This document shows positions 27,051-36,523 of a stretch of DNA of 64,000 bases, in pieces. How positions within the stretch are numbered: position 1 is the stretch's first letter; each line of letters starts with the position of its first letter. The position numbers and the translations under genes were made by a program. Source of the stretch: Coriobacteriia bacterium (lineage in GTDB: Bacteria > Actinomycetota > Coriobacteriia > Anaerosomatales > Anaerosomataceae); NCBI GenBank assembly GCA_030655755.1, contig JAUSOQ010000062.1:1-64000 (forward strand), in the 5' to 3' direction. Under the pieces are notes generated by a model. That model worked only from the letters and a program-made list of their open reading frames with translations, searched no databases and was not told where the DNA came from.

Positions 27051-27794
27051 CTAAAACCCGACTGCTATGGCAAAAAATGTTTTCTTAAGTGCCGGATTTG
27101 CTGTTAAGGAAAAAGAGATAAATGTAGAGTATTTTCCAAAATCCCAAAGGTATCTTAAATATGAGCAGCCAATATTCACAAATCCGCTATGCGGAGCATA
27201 GTATTCTCCCTTGAACTGATAACCGGCTACAAGGGCTATTTCATTTTTTCCAAACTCTCTAACATACTCAACCTCTCCATAGAGACTTTTGGTGGGATCT
27301 GCTCCCAAAAACAGAGAACTTAGCATAAGATTAAATTGATTTCTCTCACCGGTTGAATAAATTATCTGTCCTTCAAACATATGAGAGGTTGTAGCGGAGT
27401 TGTAGTCGAAATACTGTGTTCGTATGGTCTTGTCATAAGACCAATAATCCCATAATGCGAATGTAAATTTACCCGCCTCTTTTGAGATATAAAAATCAAG
27501 CTCGGGCTCTCCCTCCCCTGCAATTTTTAACGCACTCCACGCACCCAAAGTAAAACCTCTCCAGGACAACTCGGCACCCGGCTGAAATGACGGGGCGTGT
27601 CCGTAATCCTGACCTCTCCACAAATATCGACTTACCAATTGTGCATTTGCCGTGAATTCAACATTTGCTGATTTCTCAATTTTAGCAGAATCATTAGCGT
27701 TTAAAAACTCATTACCCTCTTCATTGTGTGCTATAAGAGAGGCCGGTACGAGCAGCAAAACAGAAATCACAATAAACGGCAGGTACCGAGTCAT
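27051..27794 (-). CDS. Predicted outer-membrane beta-barrel protein
   Basis: 247 residues. A signal peptide ([17 protein letters not shown]) is followed by alternating hydrophobic/polar strands rich in aromatic residues and a C-terminal Phe, typical of outer-membrane barrels. [23 protein letters not shown] resembles the opening strands of TorF/porin-like families. The ligand is unknown. Upstream of the sensor kinase and probably co-transcribed with it. Confidence 0.72.
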   Translation of the reverse strand: MTRYLPFIVISVLLLVPASLIAHNEEGNEFLNANDSAKIEKSANVEFTANAQLVSRYLWRGQDYGHAPSFQPGAELSWRGFTLGAWSALKIAGEGEPELDFYISKEAGKFTFALWDYWSYDKTIRTQYFDYNSATTSHMFEGQIIYSTGERNQFNLMLSSLFLGADPTKSLYGEVEYVREFGKNEIALVAGYQFKGEYYAPHSGFVNIGCSYLRYLWDFGKYSTFISFSLTANPALKKTFFAIAVGF

Positions 27795-28061
27795 AAAAAA
27801 ATGTAAGCGATTAGTAATAAATGGGCGGATAAAGATATGAAAATATTTTAGTGAAACACACGAGTAGCTTGCATTTTCAGCATTTTTAAAAACATGAAAT
27901 ATTTAAGACCCGAACAACCAAGGCAACAACTTCACAGTGCTTTATGGCATACAGTATTTCTTCGTATGAGTATAGAGTCTAGTTTGCTAGCACGAAATTA
28001 GCCGGGTCGCTTTTGTGCAAAAGTGTGTTAATATAGGTTTTTACAATACAAGTGTGGGAAT
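27795..28061. other. AT-rich non-coding stretch before the junction
   Basis: No convincing gene. A 35-codon plus-strand frame begins at an ATG near 27893 but matches nothing I recognise and has no good ribosome-binding site. CTTTTG-TG-CAAAAG (28010-28023) is a short perfect palindrome. Base composition is still of the Bacteroidetes type. Confidence 0.5.
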
Positions 28062-28107
28062 AAAAAAAGCTTGATAACCTGCATACGCATTAGATTATCA
28101 AGCTTTT
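28062..28107 (-). terminator. Terminator downstream of tRNA-Pro
   Basis: On the minus strand AAAAGCTTGATAA pairs with TTATCAAGCTTTT around a 17-nt loop and ends in a T tract. It lies four bases after the tRNA-Pro 3' end. Composition marks it as part of the Bacteroidetes piece. Confidence 0.85.
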
Positions 28108-28110
28108 ATG

Positions 28111-28184
28111 TCGGGGTACTCCGACTCGAACGGAGGACCCCCTGCTCCCAAAGCAGGTGCGCTACCAAACTGCGCTACGGCCCG
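28111..28184 (-). tRNA. Chimeric tRNA-Pro (anticodon TGG) at the assembly junction
   Basis: D-arm (GCGC/GCGC), anticodon stem CCTGC/GCAGG with loop TTTGGGA (anticodon TGG), and T-arm CTCCG-TTCGAGT-CGGAG all pair. The acceptor does not: 5' CGGGCCG against 3' TACCCCG pairs at four positions, then gives C-C and C-A mismatches. The 5' half would pair with CGGCCCG and the 3' half with CGGGGTA, so each half looks like part of a different, normal tRNA-Pro. The flank on the 5' side is GC-rich, on the 3' side AT-rich. The crossover must lie in the conserved core, about 28,130-28,177. No CCA is encoded. Confidence 0.85.
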
Positions 28185-28284
28185 ACCGCACGCTCAAGAC
28201 CCTTGGTCATACGGGGCGCAGGAGCGAAGAACAGTATAGAGGCGCGCCGAGGGTGACACAACCGCTCCGGGAACGGTCTTCTTT

Positions 28285-28896
28285 TTAGAATGCTTCTGGA
28301 GCCAGCGCCTTACGTAGCGCCAGAAGCGCTGCGCCGCGGTGACTGATCTTGTTCTTCTCCTCAAGCGTCAGTTCCGCCATCGTACGTCCTCCTGCTGCGA
28401 GCGGCCGGAACAGCGGGTCGTAGCCAAAGCCGCCCTCGCCTCTCGGCGTGCGTGCAATGACTCCCTCACACGCGCCCTCCGCCACCGTCTCGGTTCCCTC
28501 AGGGTGTACCAGAACGACCACACTACGAAACCGCGCAGTGCGATCCGGCTCGGCGACCGCAGCAAGCGCTTCGAGCAGCTTACGGTTGTTCGCAGCATCA
28601 TCACCATCCACGCCCGCATAGCGCGATGAGTACACGCCAGGCTCACCATCCAGAGCGTCGACCTGCAGACCACTGTCATCGGCGAGCGCGGACATCCCGA
28701 AACGCTCGGCGTACGCTCTAGCTTTCAAGCGAGCATTCTCAAGGAACGTCGTGCCCGTCTCTTCCACCTCGAGCGGCTCGAAGCCAAGGTCAGCGGCGGT
28801 TGTGAACTCGAAACCCGGCAGATCGACGGTGGACCGGATCTCGGCCAGCTTGCCCTTGTTCGACGTCGCGACTATCACGAGCAGGGGCTCATCCAC
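28285..28896 (-). CDS. rdgB: Non-canonical purine NTP pyrophosphatase, RdgB/HAM1 family
   Basis: 203 residues. VIVATSNKGKLAEIR is the opening substrate loop, ALADDSGLQVDALDGEPGVYSSRYAG the catalytic Asp/Glu region, and GEGGFGYDPLF the base-recognition loop. It hydrolyses ITP, XTP and dITP to keep them out of nucleic acids. A GTG at 28896 is taken as start since it overlaps the rph stop and gives the usual short lead into the first strand; a TTG at 28920 is the longer option. It is the last gene of the murI-MBL-rph-rdgB run. Confidence 0.94.
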   Translation of the reverse strand: MDEPLLVIVATSNKGKLAEIRSTVDLPGFEFTTAADLGFEPLEVEETGTTFLENARLKARAYAERFGMSALADDSGLQVDALDGEPGVYSSRYAGVDGDDAANNRKLLEALAAVAEPDRTARFRSVVVLVHPEGTETVAEGACEGVIARTPRGEGGFGYDPLFRPLAAGGRTMAELTLEEKNKISHRGAALLALRKALAPEAF

Positions 28897-29632
28897 CGTA
28901 CGTCTCAAATCCTCCGGCAATGACCTGTCGCTGCAGATCGATCAGCCGACCAGCTCCGGCAAGCGAGAGATCCAGCAGTTCATCGAGGCGCTTGCGGTCG
29001 AACGGCGTGCGTTCACCGGTGCCCTGGATCTCGATAAGGCGACCCTTGCCGTCCACGACCACGTTCATGTCCACCTCGGCCACACTGTCCTCAGAATACT
29101 CGAGGTCCAGCAACACCTCGCCGTCGACCACACCGACCGATGTCGCAGCAACGAAGTCGATCAACGGTAGCGACTCGATACGACCCGCATCCCGCCAGCG
29201 TGCGAACGCATCCTGCACAGCGAACAGGGCGCCGGTGATGGCGGCTGTCCGCGTGCCGCCATCTGCTTGGATCACGTCGCAGTCGACGTTCATCGTGTAC
29301 TCGCCGCCCATGCCACCCATGTCGACGACGGTGCGCAGAGACCGGCCGATGAGCCGCTGGATCTCGTGAGTACGACCTCCGGGAGCACCCTGATTCACTT
29401 CGCGACGCGTCCGCGTGTGCGTCGATGCCGGGAGCAGCGAGTACTCGGCGGTCACCCAGCCGAGCCCCGAGCCGCGTCGCCAGCTGGCGACCTGCTCGGA
29501 GATGTTCGCGGCGCACAGCACCTTCGTGTCACCCAACTCGAACAGACACGAACCGTGCGCGTGCTTCAAGTAGCCTCGCGTCAGCCGGACCGGTCTTAGT
29601 TCATCGTTCGCACGTCCACCGCTGCGCTGCAT
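28889..29632 (-). CDS. rph: Ribonuclease PH
   Basis: 247 residues, standard size. GSCLFELGDTKVLCAANI, YSLLPASTHTR, EIQRLIGRSLRTVVD, and NVDCDVIQADGGTRTAAITGA are conserved RNase PH blocks, the last holding phosphate-site residues. It trims tRNA 3' ends phosphorolytically. Overlaps rdgB by eight bases and follows the MBL gene by 13 bp. Confidence 0.97.
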   Translation of the reverse strand: MQRSGGRANDELRPVRLTRGYLKHAHGSCLFELGDTKVLCAANISEQVASWRRGSGLGWVTAEYSLLPASTHTRTRREVNQGAPGGRTHEIQRLIGRSLRTVVDMGGMGGEYTMNVDCDVIQADGGTRTAAITGALFAVQDAFARWRDAGRIESLPLIDFVAATSVGVVDGEVLLDLEYSEDSVAEVDMNVVVDGKGRLIEIQGTGERTPFDRKRLDELLDLSLAGAGRLIDLQRQVIAGGFETYGG

Positions 29633-29645
29633 CGGCTATGCCCCC

Positions 29646-30395
29646 TTATGGAAACGTCAGGTCAAAAAGCTCATCGGCCACGATAACACGGCCGCAGAAG
29701 ATCTCACTGGCCTCACGAGCGGCAGCCGCTCTATCTACGGTAGGCCACAGGTGTGACAGCACGAGTGTGCGCACATCCGCTTTCACGGCAAGTTCGGCCG
29801 CCTCCCCTGCTGTCATGTGCGCCACCTTGCCGCGATACGCCGGTGGCAGCGTGGCCTCGGCAAGTAGCACGTCTGCATCATGTGCAGCAGCGATCACCGC
29901 ATCCCCGGGAGCCGTGTCGGCGGTGTAGCACAGCATGGCGCCGTCATCGATCGCAACGAGGGCGAAGGTAGGCTCGACGTGATCGACCTTATGCGGGATG
30001 ACGGTGAGATCGCCGATACCGATGACCCTATCCTCCTCGAGTTCACGCACGAGGAACGCCTCGGCCAGCTCGATACGACCGCGCTGCGAGAGCACCGCGC
30101 CCATCCGTTCGAACAGACCTGGAGGTACATGCAGCGGCATCGGCGGACGCGGACCGTCGGGAGCGTAACGCAGCGCGGCCTGCAACGCATAGACGTCTGC
30201 GAAGTGGTCGACGTGCTCGTGTGTGATGAACACCGCATCAAGCGCGAGAGGGTCCATCACCTTGCCGAGATTGGAGAGCACGCCGTTGCCGCAGTCGAAG
30301 AGCACCGCGGTCTCACCGCTGCGTATAAGATGTCCGGAACACGCACGGCCCGCATCGGCGAAGCTCGCCGCCGAACCGAGGACCGTCAGTCGCAT
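29646..30395 (-). CDS. Metallo-beta-lactamase fold hydrolase (RNase Z-like)
   Basis: 249 residues. FITHEHVDHFADV is the HxHxDH zinc motif, GSAASF at the start and LLAEATLPP plus LVLSHLWPTV supply later ligands. Closest in layout to the short RNase Z/arylsulfatase-like MBL group, but it lacks the long RNase Z arm, so tRNA processing is only a possibility. It overlaps murI by ten bases and precedes rph, a context seen in other actinobacteria. Confidence 0.85.
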   Translation of the reverse strand: MRLTVLGSAASFADAGRACSGHLIRSGETAVLFDCGNGVLSNLGKVMDPLALDAVFITHEHVDHFADVYALQAALRYAPDGPRPPMPLHVPPGLFERMGAVLSQRGRIELAEAFLVRELEEDRVIGIGDLTVIPHKVDHVEPTFALVAIDDGAMLCYTADTAPGDAVIAAAHDADVLLAEATLPPAYRGKVAHMTAGEAAELAVKADVRTLVLSHLWPTVDRAAAAREASEIFCGRVIVADELFDLTFP

Positions 30396-31309
30396 GCCGA
30401 CTCGCCCGCATCGAATGCTCGCAAAGCCTCACGCAGCCGTCCATCCAAGAGAGCCTCGAGTTCACTGAGCGACACCTGCGCGACATCGGTGGTACGCCGA
30501 CGCAGCACGCGCCCACCCAGCCGCGCGAACTCGTCAACATCGCCGGTCGTGACGTAGCGCTCGAATCGACCTTCGTCCGAGGCGAGCTGGTCTCGTGCCT
30601 CCAGGGTGGCCGCCACCTCGCGCGCCGTTTCCTCAGCGGAAGAGATCAGACGGACGTTGGCGCCGACAACCTGCTGGATCGCCGCTGAGAGCAACGGGAA
30701 GTGCGTACAGCCGAGGACGAGGGTGTCGATACCGTTGCGTTTGAGTGGATCGAGATAGTCGCGAGCCATCTCGTAGAACGAGGGACGGATGAAGACATCC
30801 GACGACTCTGAGAGCCAATCCTCGAGCGTGCCCGGACCCATGCGCAGCCCCTGCTCGACCACATCGACAAAACGCGGCGTCGCCACCGAGAACACCGTGG
30901 CTCCCGCATCGAGCAGCCTGACGGCAGCACTGTATACGCCGGAATCTACCGTACCGACCGTCCCGATGACACCGACTTTGCGATTGATGGTCGCCTTGAC
31001 AGCAGCCCGGGCGCCCGGCTCGACAACACCCACGACGGGCACATCGAACACCTGCTGCGCAAGTGCAAGCCCCGCTGCCGTGGCGGTATTGCAGGCGATG
31101 ACAATGAGCTTCACCGGCTGGCGAGCTAGCCACGACCCTATCTGCAGCACGAATTCGCGGACCTCGTGAGGCTGCCTTGGACCGTAGGGGCAGCGCGCCG
31201 TGTCACCGAAGTAGACGACGGACTCCTCGGGCAGCGCACGCATGATCTCACGCGCGACCGTCAGACCGCCGAGTCCGGAATCAAAGACACCTATGGGTAG
31301 CGTATGCAT
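30386..31309 (-). CDS. murI: Glutamate racemase
   Basis: 307 residues. GVFDSGLGGLTVAREI carries the first catalytic region, VIACNTATAAGL the first Cys, and LVLGCTHFPLL the second Cys with its His. It makes D-glutamate for peptidoglycan. Start MHTLPIGVFDSG at 31309 is preferred over an in-frame codon 11 positions upstream because the fold begins at once. It follows cheB by 29 bp, linking the chemosensory genes to the murI run. Confidence 0.95.
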   Translation of the reverse strand: MHTLPIGVFDSGLGGLTVAREIMRALPEESVVYFGDTARCPYGPRQPHEVREFVLQIGSWLARQPVKLIVIACNTATAAGLALAQQVFDVPVVGVVEPGARAAVKATINRKVGVIGTVGTVDSGVYSAAVRLLDAGATVFSVATPRFVDVVEQGLRMGPGTLEDWLSESSDVFIRPSFYEMARDYLDPLKRNGIDTLVLGCTHFPLLSAAIQQVVGANVRLISSAEETAREVAATLEARDQLASDEGRFERYVTTGDVDEFARLGGRVLRRRTTDVAQVSLSELEALLDGRLREALRAFDAGESACD

Positions 31310-31338
31310 GGGAGCAGTATATCTCTCTGAAGAGGGCC

Positions 31339-32397
31339 TCACACGAGACCGGCAAGGCGCTCGAGTTCGGCACCGATATCCTGAACACCGAGGACCTTGC
31401 GCGCGGCGCCGGCTTCGATCGCGGCCTTCGGCATCCCAAACACGATCGAGGTCTCCTCGTCCTGCGCAATCGTGAAGCCGCCTGCATCGAACAGCGCCTT
31501 GAGCCCGACGGCGCCATCGGCGCCCATGCCGGTGAGCAGAACACCAACACCCCGCTCATGACACGACCTGGCCACAGATTCGAACAACGTGTTCGCCGAG
31601 GGAATGTAGAGCTGGTCCTTCTTCGGCTTTGTGAAATGCACGCGATCGCCGGAGACCTCGGTGTTCATGCCGGTCGGCGCGACATAGGCACGGCCTGCGG
31701 CAAGCTCCTCACCATCCACTGCCTGCACGATCTTGATCGCACAATTCCCGTCGAGCCATGACACGAGGCCGGGCACAAAACCGTCGGCGATGTGCTGTGC
31801 GATAACGATGGGCAACGGGAAGCCAGGGCGCAACCTACCAAGTACGGACAGGAGTGCCGAGGGGCCACCCGTGGACGAGCCGATCGCCACAAGTGATCGA
31901 GAGCTGATCGGCGGCCCTGCAGCAGCAGAACGCGCGCCTCCGACCAGCTGATCGCGCTTGCCACGTATATGCGTGATCACCTTGACGCGAGAGAGCACGC
32001 GCACCCTACGGATCATGGCGCGACCGATGCTGTCCAGCTCTGCCCAGTCGCGAGGCTCGGGCTTCTTCACGACCTCCAGAGCTCCGGCGGACAGTGCATC
32101 GAACGCCCGGCCCACACCCTCACCATGCACAGAACTCGACACCACCAGGATCGGCGTCGGCGTGTATGCCATTATCCGCTCGGTCGCGGCAAGACCATCC
32201 ATCTTGGGCATATGGATGTCCATCGTCACAAGATCGGGGCGCAGCCGCTCGACCATCTCGACGCCCTCGGCACCGTCGTGTGCCATGCCGACGATCTCGA
32301 TATCTGGGTCGCTGCTCAGTATCTGAGCAAGCATCTCACGGGCTACGAGCGAATCATCAACGATCAGCACTCTGATGTGGCGCGGCAAGTCCAACAC
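31339..32397 (-). CDS. cheB: Chemotaxis protein-glutamate methylesterase CheB
   Basis: 352 residues. An N-terminal receiver (VLIVDDSLVARE, phospho-Asp in VTMDIHMPKMDG) is joined by a linker to the methylesterase domain, with Ser in GSSTGGPSAL, His in IAQHIADGFVPG and Asp in LTGMGADGAVG. It demethylates receptor glutamates and opposes CheR. It lies 26 bp after cheA at the end of the chemosensory set. Confidence 0.96.
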   Translation of the reverse strand: MLDLPRHIRVLIVDDSLVAREMLAQILSSDPDIEIVGMAHDGAEGVEMVERLRPDLVTMDIHMPKMDGLAATERIMAYTPTPILVVSSSVHGEGVGRAFDALSAGALEVVKKPEPRDWAELDSIGRAMIRRVRVLSRVKVITHIRGKRDQLVGGARSAAAGPPISSRSLVAIGSSTGGPSALLSVLGRLRPGFPLPIVIAQHIADGFVPGLVSWLDGNCAIKIVQAVDGEELAAGRAYVAPTGMNTEVSGDRVHFTKPKKDQLYIPSANTLFESVARSCHERGVGVLLTGMGADGAVGLKALFDAGGFTIAQDEETSIVFGMPKAAIEAGAARKVLGVQDIGAELERLAGLV

Positions 32398-32423
32398 GCT
32401 CTCCTTCTCCCGGCGGCACGGCG

Positions 32424-34685
32424 CTAGCGGATAAGACGCTCCACCGTCTCGAGCAGCGTGTCTTGATTGAACACGGACTTCGTAATGTAGGCATCCGCAC
32501 CTGCGTCGATCCCCTCGGCCTTTTCCTCATCACGCTCAAGGGAGGTGACGATAGTCACTGGCAAATGCTTGAGTGTCTCATCGGACTTGATGGCCTTCGT
32601 AAGTTGAAAGCCTGTCATGTTCGGCATCTGCACGTCGGTGACGACCGCGTCTACCTTGAGCCCGTCGCGCAGCATCGCAAGACCGAGCGCGCCGTCGGTG
32701 GCCGTCTCGACCTTGTAGCCGGCAGCTTCGAAGATGGAGCGCTCAAGTTCGCGTGTCGTGAAAGAGTCTTCACAGATGAGGATGCACTTTGGCTCGGTCG
32801 ACTTCTCGTTCTTCTTCCCATTCGACTCCCGGACACGCATCCCGGCCATCCGACGACCGTTCTCCATGAGTTCGGGGACATTGAGGATCGGGATCACTTG
32901 CCCCGCTCCAAGCACGGTGACCCCGGCGATGTTGTCCACGTGACGCAGGTGCGTGCCGAGGTTCTTGATCACGATCTGCTGCTCGCCCACCAGGCTGTCG
33001 ACGATGAATCCGATTCGATGACCGGAGAAACCCACAGTCGCGATCGGAATCTTGCCGCCATCACTGGGCGCGCCCTCGATACCGAGAACGTCACATAAGC
33101 GCACCAACGGGACAGTCCGACGTTGACGACGAATGACCTCGTGACCCTCTACCTTGATGGTCTCAGACGCCGAGACACGCAGGGTCTCCTCGATGGATGC
33201 GGTCGGCAATGCGAAGGTACGGTCACCGACCCGAAGCATGAGAGCGCGGATGATAGCGAGTGTGAGCGGTATCGTAAGGTGGAAGGTCGTACCCTCGCCG
33301 GGCGTCGACAGCACGTCTAGCGAACCCTTGAGTCTCTTGACGACGAACTCCCGGACGACGTCCATGCCCACACCGCGACCGGATATCTCGGTGATGATCG
33401 CGTTGGTCGAGAATCCGGTTTCGAAGATCAGGTACTGCGCCTCGCGATCGCTCATCGCCTTAGCTTCTGACGCCGTGATGTAGCCCTTGCGAACCGCCGC
33501 TGCCTTGACCTTCTCGGGATCGATACCCGCGCCGTCATCGGAGATCTCGATCACGATGTGATCGCCCTCCTGCCTGGCGGCGAGATGGATGGTTCCGGCG
33601 GCCGGCTTGCCCATCCCGACACGCTCCTCGGCCGGTTCCAGCCCGTGATCGACGGCGTTTCTCAAGATGTGGACGAGCGGGTCGTTGATCTCCTCCAAGA
33701 CTTTCTTGTCGAGTTCGGTGTCTCCGCCCTCGATCACGAGCTCAACGTCTTTCTTGTACTGATGTGCAAGATCGCGCATAGCCCGCGGGAAAGCGTTGAA
33801 CACTGTGCTCACAGGCAGCATGCGGAGCGACATCGAGTGCTCCTGCAGGTCCGCAACGACCGTCGATGTCCTGGCAGTATCATCGATATAGTCCTTGGCC
33901 GTCATGACGACGAGCCGCTTCAGGTCCGCCATCTGCTCGCCAAGGAACTCCGCATCGTCGCCGAGCTGGTCTCCACGCTCGGCTAGAAGGCTCACGTACT
34001 GTGCCTTCATCCTGGCCCAGAACTGCGAGATCTCGTTGACCAGTCCCTGCATGCGCCGAAAGTCCTTCACCCGTTGTTCGGCCTTGATCTGACTGATAAC
34101 GACCTCACTCACGAGATTCAACAAGTGGTCGACCTGTGCGATCCGTATCCGAACCGTATTCTGAGCCTTGGACTGAAGCTTCTCCTCTCGAACAGCTTGT
34201 ACCGAATCGGGCGGCACTGCCTCAGAGACGGATTCTGCAGCTCCGGCAGTGGACGACAGCGTCGGAGCGGACGACGGCATCGGGGCATCCGACTTCCCTC
34301 CCTCAGACACCACCGCAAGTCGTGCGATCAGGTCCGTGATGTCGACCTCGGCCGCTACGGGCTTGCCCGCGTTCTCGCAGAGGAACACTATCATGTCGAG
34401 CGCCTCGAACAGACCGTCCGACATGTCTGGCGTGTAGACCATAGCTCCGTCGCGGACCTTCACCATGATGTCTTCGAGCTTGTGGGCGACATCGGCGATC
34501 TCCAGCAGACCAACCATGCGCGAGCTGCCCTTGAGCGTGTGTGCGTCACGCAACATCTGGTCGATGAGTTCCCGATTGCCCGGGTCCCCCTCCAGCATGA
34601 TGACGCCCTCATTGAGCCGCTGCAGGTACTCCGTTGCCTCCTCTTGGAACTTGCCTATGAACGCTGACCGGTCGAACTCGACCAT
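32424..34685 (-). CDS. cheA: Hybrid chemotaxis histidine kinase CheA with C-terminal receiver
   Basis: 753 residues. Hpt domain with phospho-His in RDAHTLKGSSRMVG (~50). A ~50-residue Ser/Ala/Pro-rich linker follows with no recognisable P2 (CheY-binding) domain. Next are the dimerisation helices, the ATPase with ILRNAVDHGLE and DDGAGIDPEKV, a CheW-like domain (residues ~490-620), and a receiver with phospho-Asp in VVTDVQMPNMTG. One Hpt and one receiver recall a minimal form of the ChpA/FrzE-type kinases. The receiver may be a phosphate sink or an output. Confidence 0.95.
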   Translation of the reverse strand: MVEFDRSAFIGKFQEEATEYLQRLNEGVIMLEGDPGNRELIDQMLRDAHTLKGSSRMVGLLEIADVAHKLEDIMVKVRDGAMVYTPDMSDGLFEALDMIVFLCENAGKPVAAEVDITDLIARLAVVSEGGKSDAPMPSSAPTLSSTAGAAESVSEAVPPDSVQAVREEKLQSKAQNTVRIRIAQVDHLLNLVSEVVISQIKAEQRVKDFRRMQGLVNEISQFWARMKAQYVSLLAERGDQLGDDAEFLGEQMADLKRLVVMTAKDYIDDTARTSTVVADLQEHSMSLRMLPVSTVFNAFPRAMRDLAHQYKKDVELVIEGGDTELDKKVLEEINDPLVHILRNAVDHGLEPAEERVGMGKPAAGTIHLAARQEGDHIVIEISDDGAGIDPEKVKAAAVRKGYITASEAKAMSDREAQYLIFETGFSTNAIITEISGRGVGMDVVREFVVKRLKGSLDVLSTPGEGTTFHLTIPLTLAIIRALMLRVGDRTFALPTASIEETLRVSASETIKVEGHEVIRRQRRTVPLVRLCDVLGIEGAPSDGGKIPIATVGFSGHRIGFIVDSLVGEQQIVIKNLGTHLRHVDNIAGVTVLGAGQVIPILNVPELMENGRRMAGMRVRESNGKKNEKSTEPKCILICEDSFTTRELERSIFEAAGYKVETATDGALGLAMLRDGLKVDAVVTDVQMPNMTGFQLTKAIKSDETLKHLPVTIVTSLERDEEKAEGIDAGADAYITKSVFNQDTLLETVERLIR

Positions 34686-34715
34686 CCGGGTGTTCCTTCC
34701 TTCGCAGTCCGATTG

Positions 34716-35939
34716 CTAGCCGACGATCCTGAAGGCGCCGCCCACCTGGCTGGACTCCTTCGCGATGCCTGCAAGCTGCTCGGCCGCGCTGGCTACCTGC
34801 TTACTGCCTGCCGCCGTCTGCTGTGCCACCGCCGCGACCTCACGCATCGCGCTGACGACCTGCTCGGTAGCGCTCTTCTGCTGCTGCGTGGCAGCCGATA
34901 TCTCCTTGGCAGCAGTGGTAGTCTCTTCGATCATGTCGAGGATCTGCTCCAGGCTGTCGCCGGTCACTCCCGCAAGGTCGACGCCTGACTGCACCTGACG
35001 CAGTTCGGCCTCCGTGGAGATCACAAGGTCGTTCGCCGCACCCTGGATCTCGGTCATGATGATCTCGATCTCCCTCGTCGATTCGACGACCGACTCGGCC
35101 AGTTTGCGAATCTCGATGGCCACGACCGAGAATCCTTTACCCGCTTCACCGGCCCGCGCAGCCTCAATGGCTGCATTCAACGCGAGTATCTTCGTCTGGT
35201 CTGCAATGCTGTTGATGATAGTGAGTACCTGGCCGATCTGTTGACTACGCTCGCCCAACGACAGGATCTTGTTGGCCGACGACTGCGAACGACTCTTGAT
35301 CTCCTCCATCGCACTCAGGGTGTTCATGACAGCCTGCTGGCCGGACTCCGCGCTACCGAGAGACGCCTCGGCCATGCGCACCACCTGATCGGCGTTCTCG
35401 GCGATCTGGCGATATGTCGCCGCAAGCTCCTCCATCGTCGCCGTGGTCTGGCTGATCGAGGCGGCCTGCTCGGCAGCCCCAGAGGCCTGCTGCTCGGTGG
35501 CCGAGAGGATCTCGCTCGATGCCTGGTCAAGCCGGTGCGAGGACTCCTGGGTCTGCTTGATGAGGTAGACGATGAGATCGAGCATCTGGTTGTAGGAACG
35601 CGCCAGCACGCCGAACTCGTCTTTCGACTCGCATTTGACCTTGCGTCCGATATCGCCATCGCACGCGGCAGACACGCTCATGGCGACCTCGGTGAGCGGC
35701 GCCATGAAGTGCATACCGATCCTCACATACGCGTACACGAATACGATGGCCGAGATGGCGAACGCGCCCGACACGATCAGGACATCGGTGACGAGACCGA
35801 CCCGATCGGTGAAGCGCTCTTTGAACACGAGCCACGCGACGATGACCGCGAACGTGTTGAGAAGTAGGACCAATCCGAGGTTCACCAGCGAGTATTTCAG
35901 CAGGAAGGTGCCCCGAATCTTATCGATGAGTCGCCGCAT
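34716..35939 (-). CDS. Methyl-accepting chemotaxis protein without a sensory domain
   Basis: 407 residues. Two membrane helices (about 13-35 and 48-70) are separated by only ~13 residues, so there is no periplasmic ligand domain. A HAMP segment follows, then the signalling coiled coil with its hairpin tip in the region of [20 protein letters not shown] and [20 protein letters not shown]. Start [10 protein letters not shown] at 35939 has GGAGAG 4 bp upstream. Input may come through the membrane, a partner protein or the HAMP. Confidence 0.93.
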   Translation of the reverse strand: MRRLIDKIRGTFLLKYSLVNLGLVLLLNTFAVIVAWLVFKERFTDRVGLVTDVLIVSGAFAISAIVFVYAYVRIGMHFMAPLTEVAMSVSAACDGDIGRKVKCESKDEFGVLARSYNQMLDLIVYLIKQTQESSHRLDQASSEILSATEQQASGAAEQAASISQTTATMEELAATYRQIAENADQVVRMAEASLGSAESGQQAVMNTLSAMEEIKSRSQSSANKILSLGERSQQIGQVLTIINSIADQTKILALNAAIEAARAGEAGKGFSVVAIEIRKLAESVVESTREIEIIMTEIQGAANDLVISTEAELRQVQSGVDLAGVTGDSLEQILDMIEETTTAAKEISAATQQQKSATEQVVSAMREVAAVAQQTAAGSKQVASAAEQLAGIAKESSQVGGAFRIVG

Positions 35940-35956
35940 GGTCTCTCCGCTCCTCG

Positions 35957-36523
35957 TCACTCGTTCTCGCCAATGGGTGTCAGTATCTTCTCGAGATTGA
36001 TGACGCCTACGAGACGCCCGTCAAAGTACACAGAGCCGCTGACCCAATCTGCCTGCCCGCGGTCTGCAGTTGCAAGCGATGGCTCCAGCGCGTTTGCGGG
36101 CACTTCGACGATGTCGCCTATCTCGTCCACAAGCAAGGCGCTCACGCATTCCTCCGTTGAGGCGACGATCACGCTGGACTGCTCGGCATCCATAGTGTGC
36201 TCCAACTGACCCGACATGTGCATCAACGCCGCCAGGTCGGTGACCGAGACGATCTCTCCCCGGATGTTCACGATGCCGCGAATATAGTCTGGTACGCGCG
36301 GAATCGGTGTGATGCTGTAGTCGTTGTAGATCTCACGGACACTCTCGATACGGATCGCATACCACTCGTCAGCCAGCCTGAAGAGTAGCAGCGACATCAA
36401 GTCGACCTGTGCCTCACCTTGACCCTCGCTCGCAAGGGACTCGGCACGGCGTCGCAAGATGTCGATCGCCGCATCCGAGAACCCGTCAAAACCCCTGGAA
36501 GTCACTTCGCTCATCGCTCCCAT
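35957..36523 (-). CDS. CheW-type coupling protein (copy 1)
   Basis: 188 residues with a ~40-residue N-terminal extension. The CheW fold runs from [15 protein letters not shown] through [22 protein letters not shown] to GVINLEKI at the end. It bridges MCP and CheA. A second ATG at 36514 overlaps the stop of the preceding cheW in ATGA, and could be the true start. It ends 17 bp before the MCP gene. Confidence 0.93.
   Translation of the reverse strand: MGAMSEVTSRGFDGFSDAAIDILRRRAESLASEGQGEAQVDLMSLLLFRLADEWYAIRIESVREIYNDYSITPIPRVPDYIRGIVNIRGEIVSVTDLAALMHMSGQLEHTMDAEQSSVIVASTEECVSALLVDEIGDIVEVPANALEPSLATADRGQADWVSGSVYFDGRLVGVINLEKILTPIGENE

Noticed and set aside
27893-28000. 35-codon ORF before the junction
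   Set aside because: Short, no homology recognised, no convincing ribosome-binding site.
28062-28284. Integrative element inserted at tRNA-Pro
   Set aside because: No integrase, no direct repeat of the tRNA end, and both sides carry ordinary housekeeping genes of different phyla. Chimeric assembly fits better.
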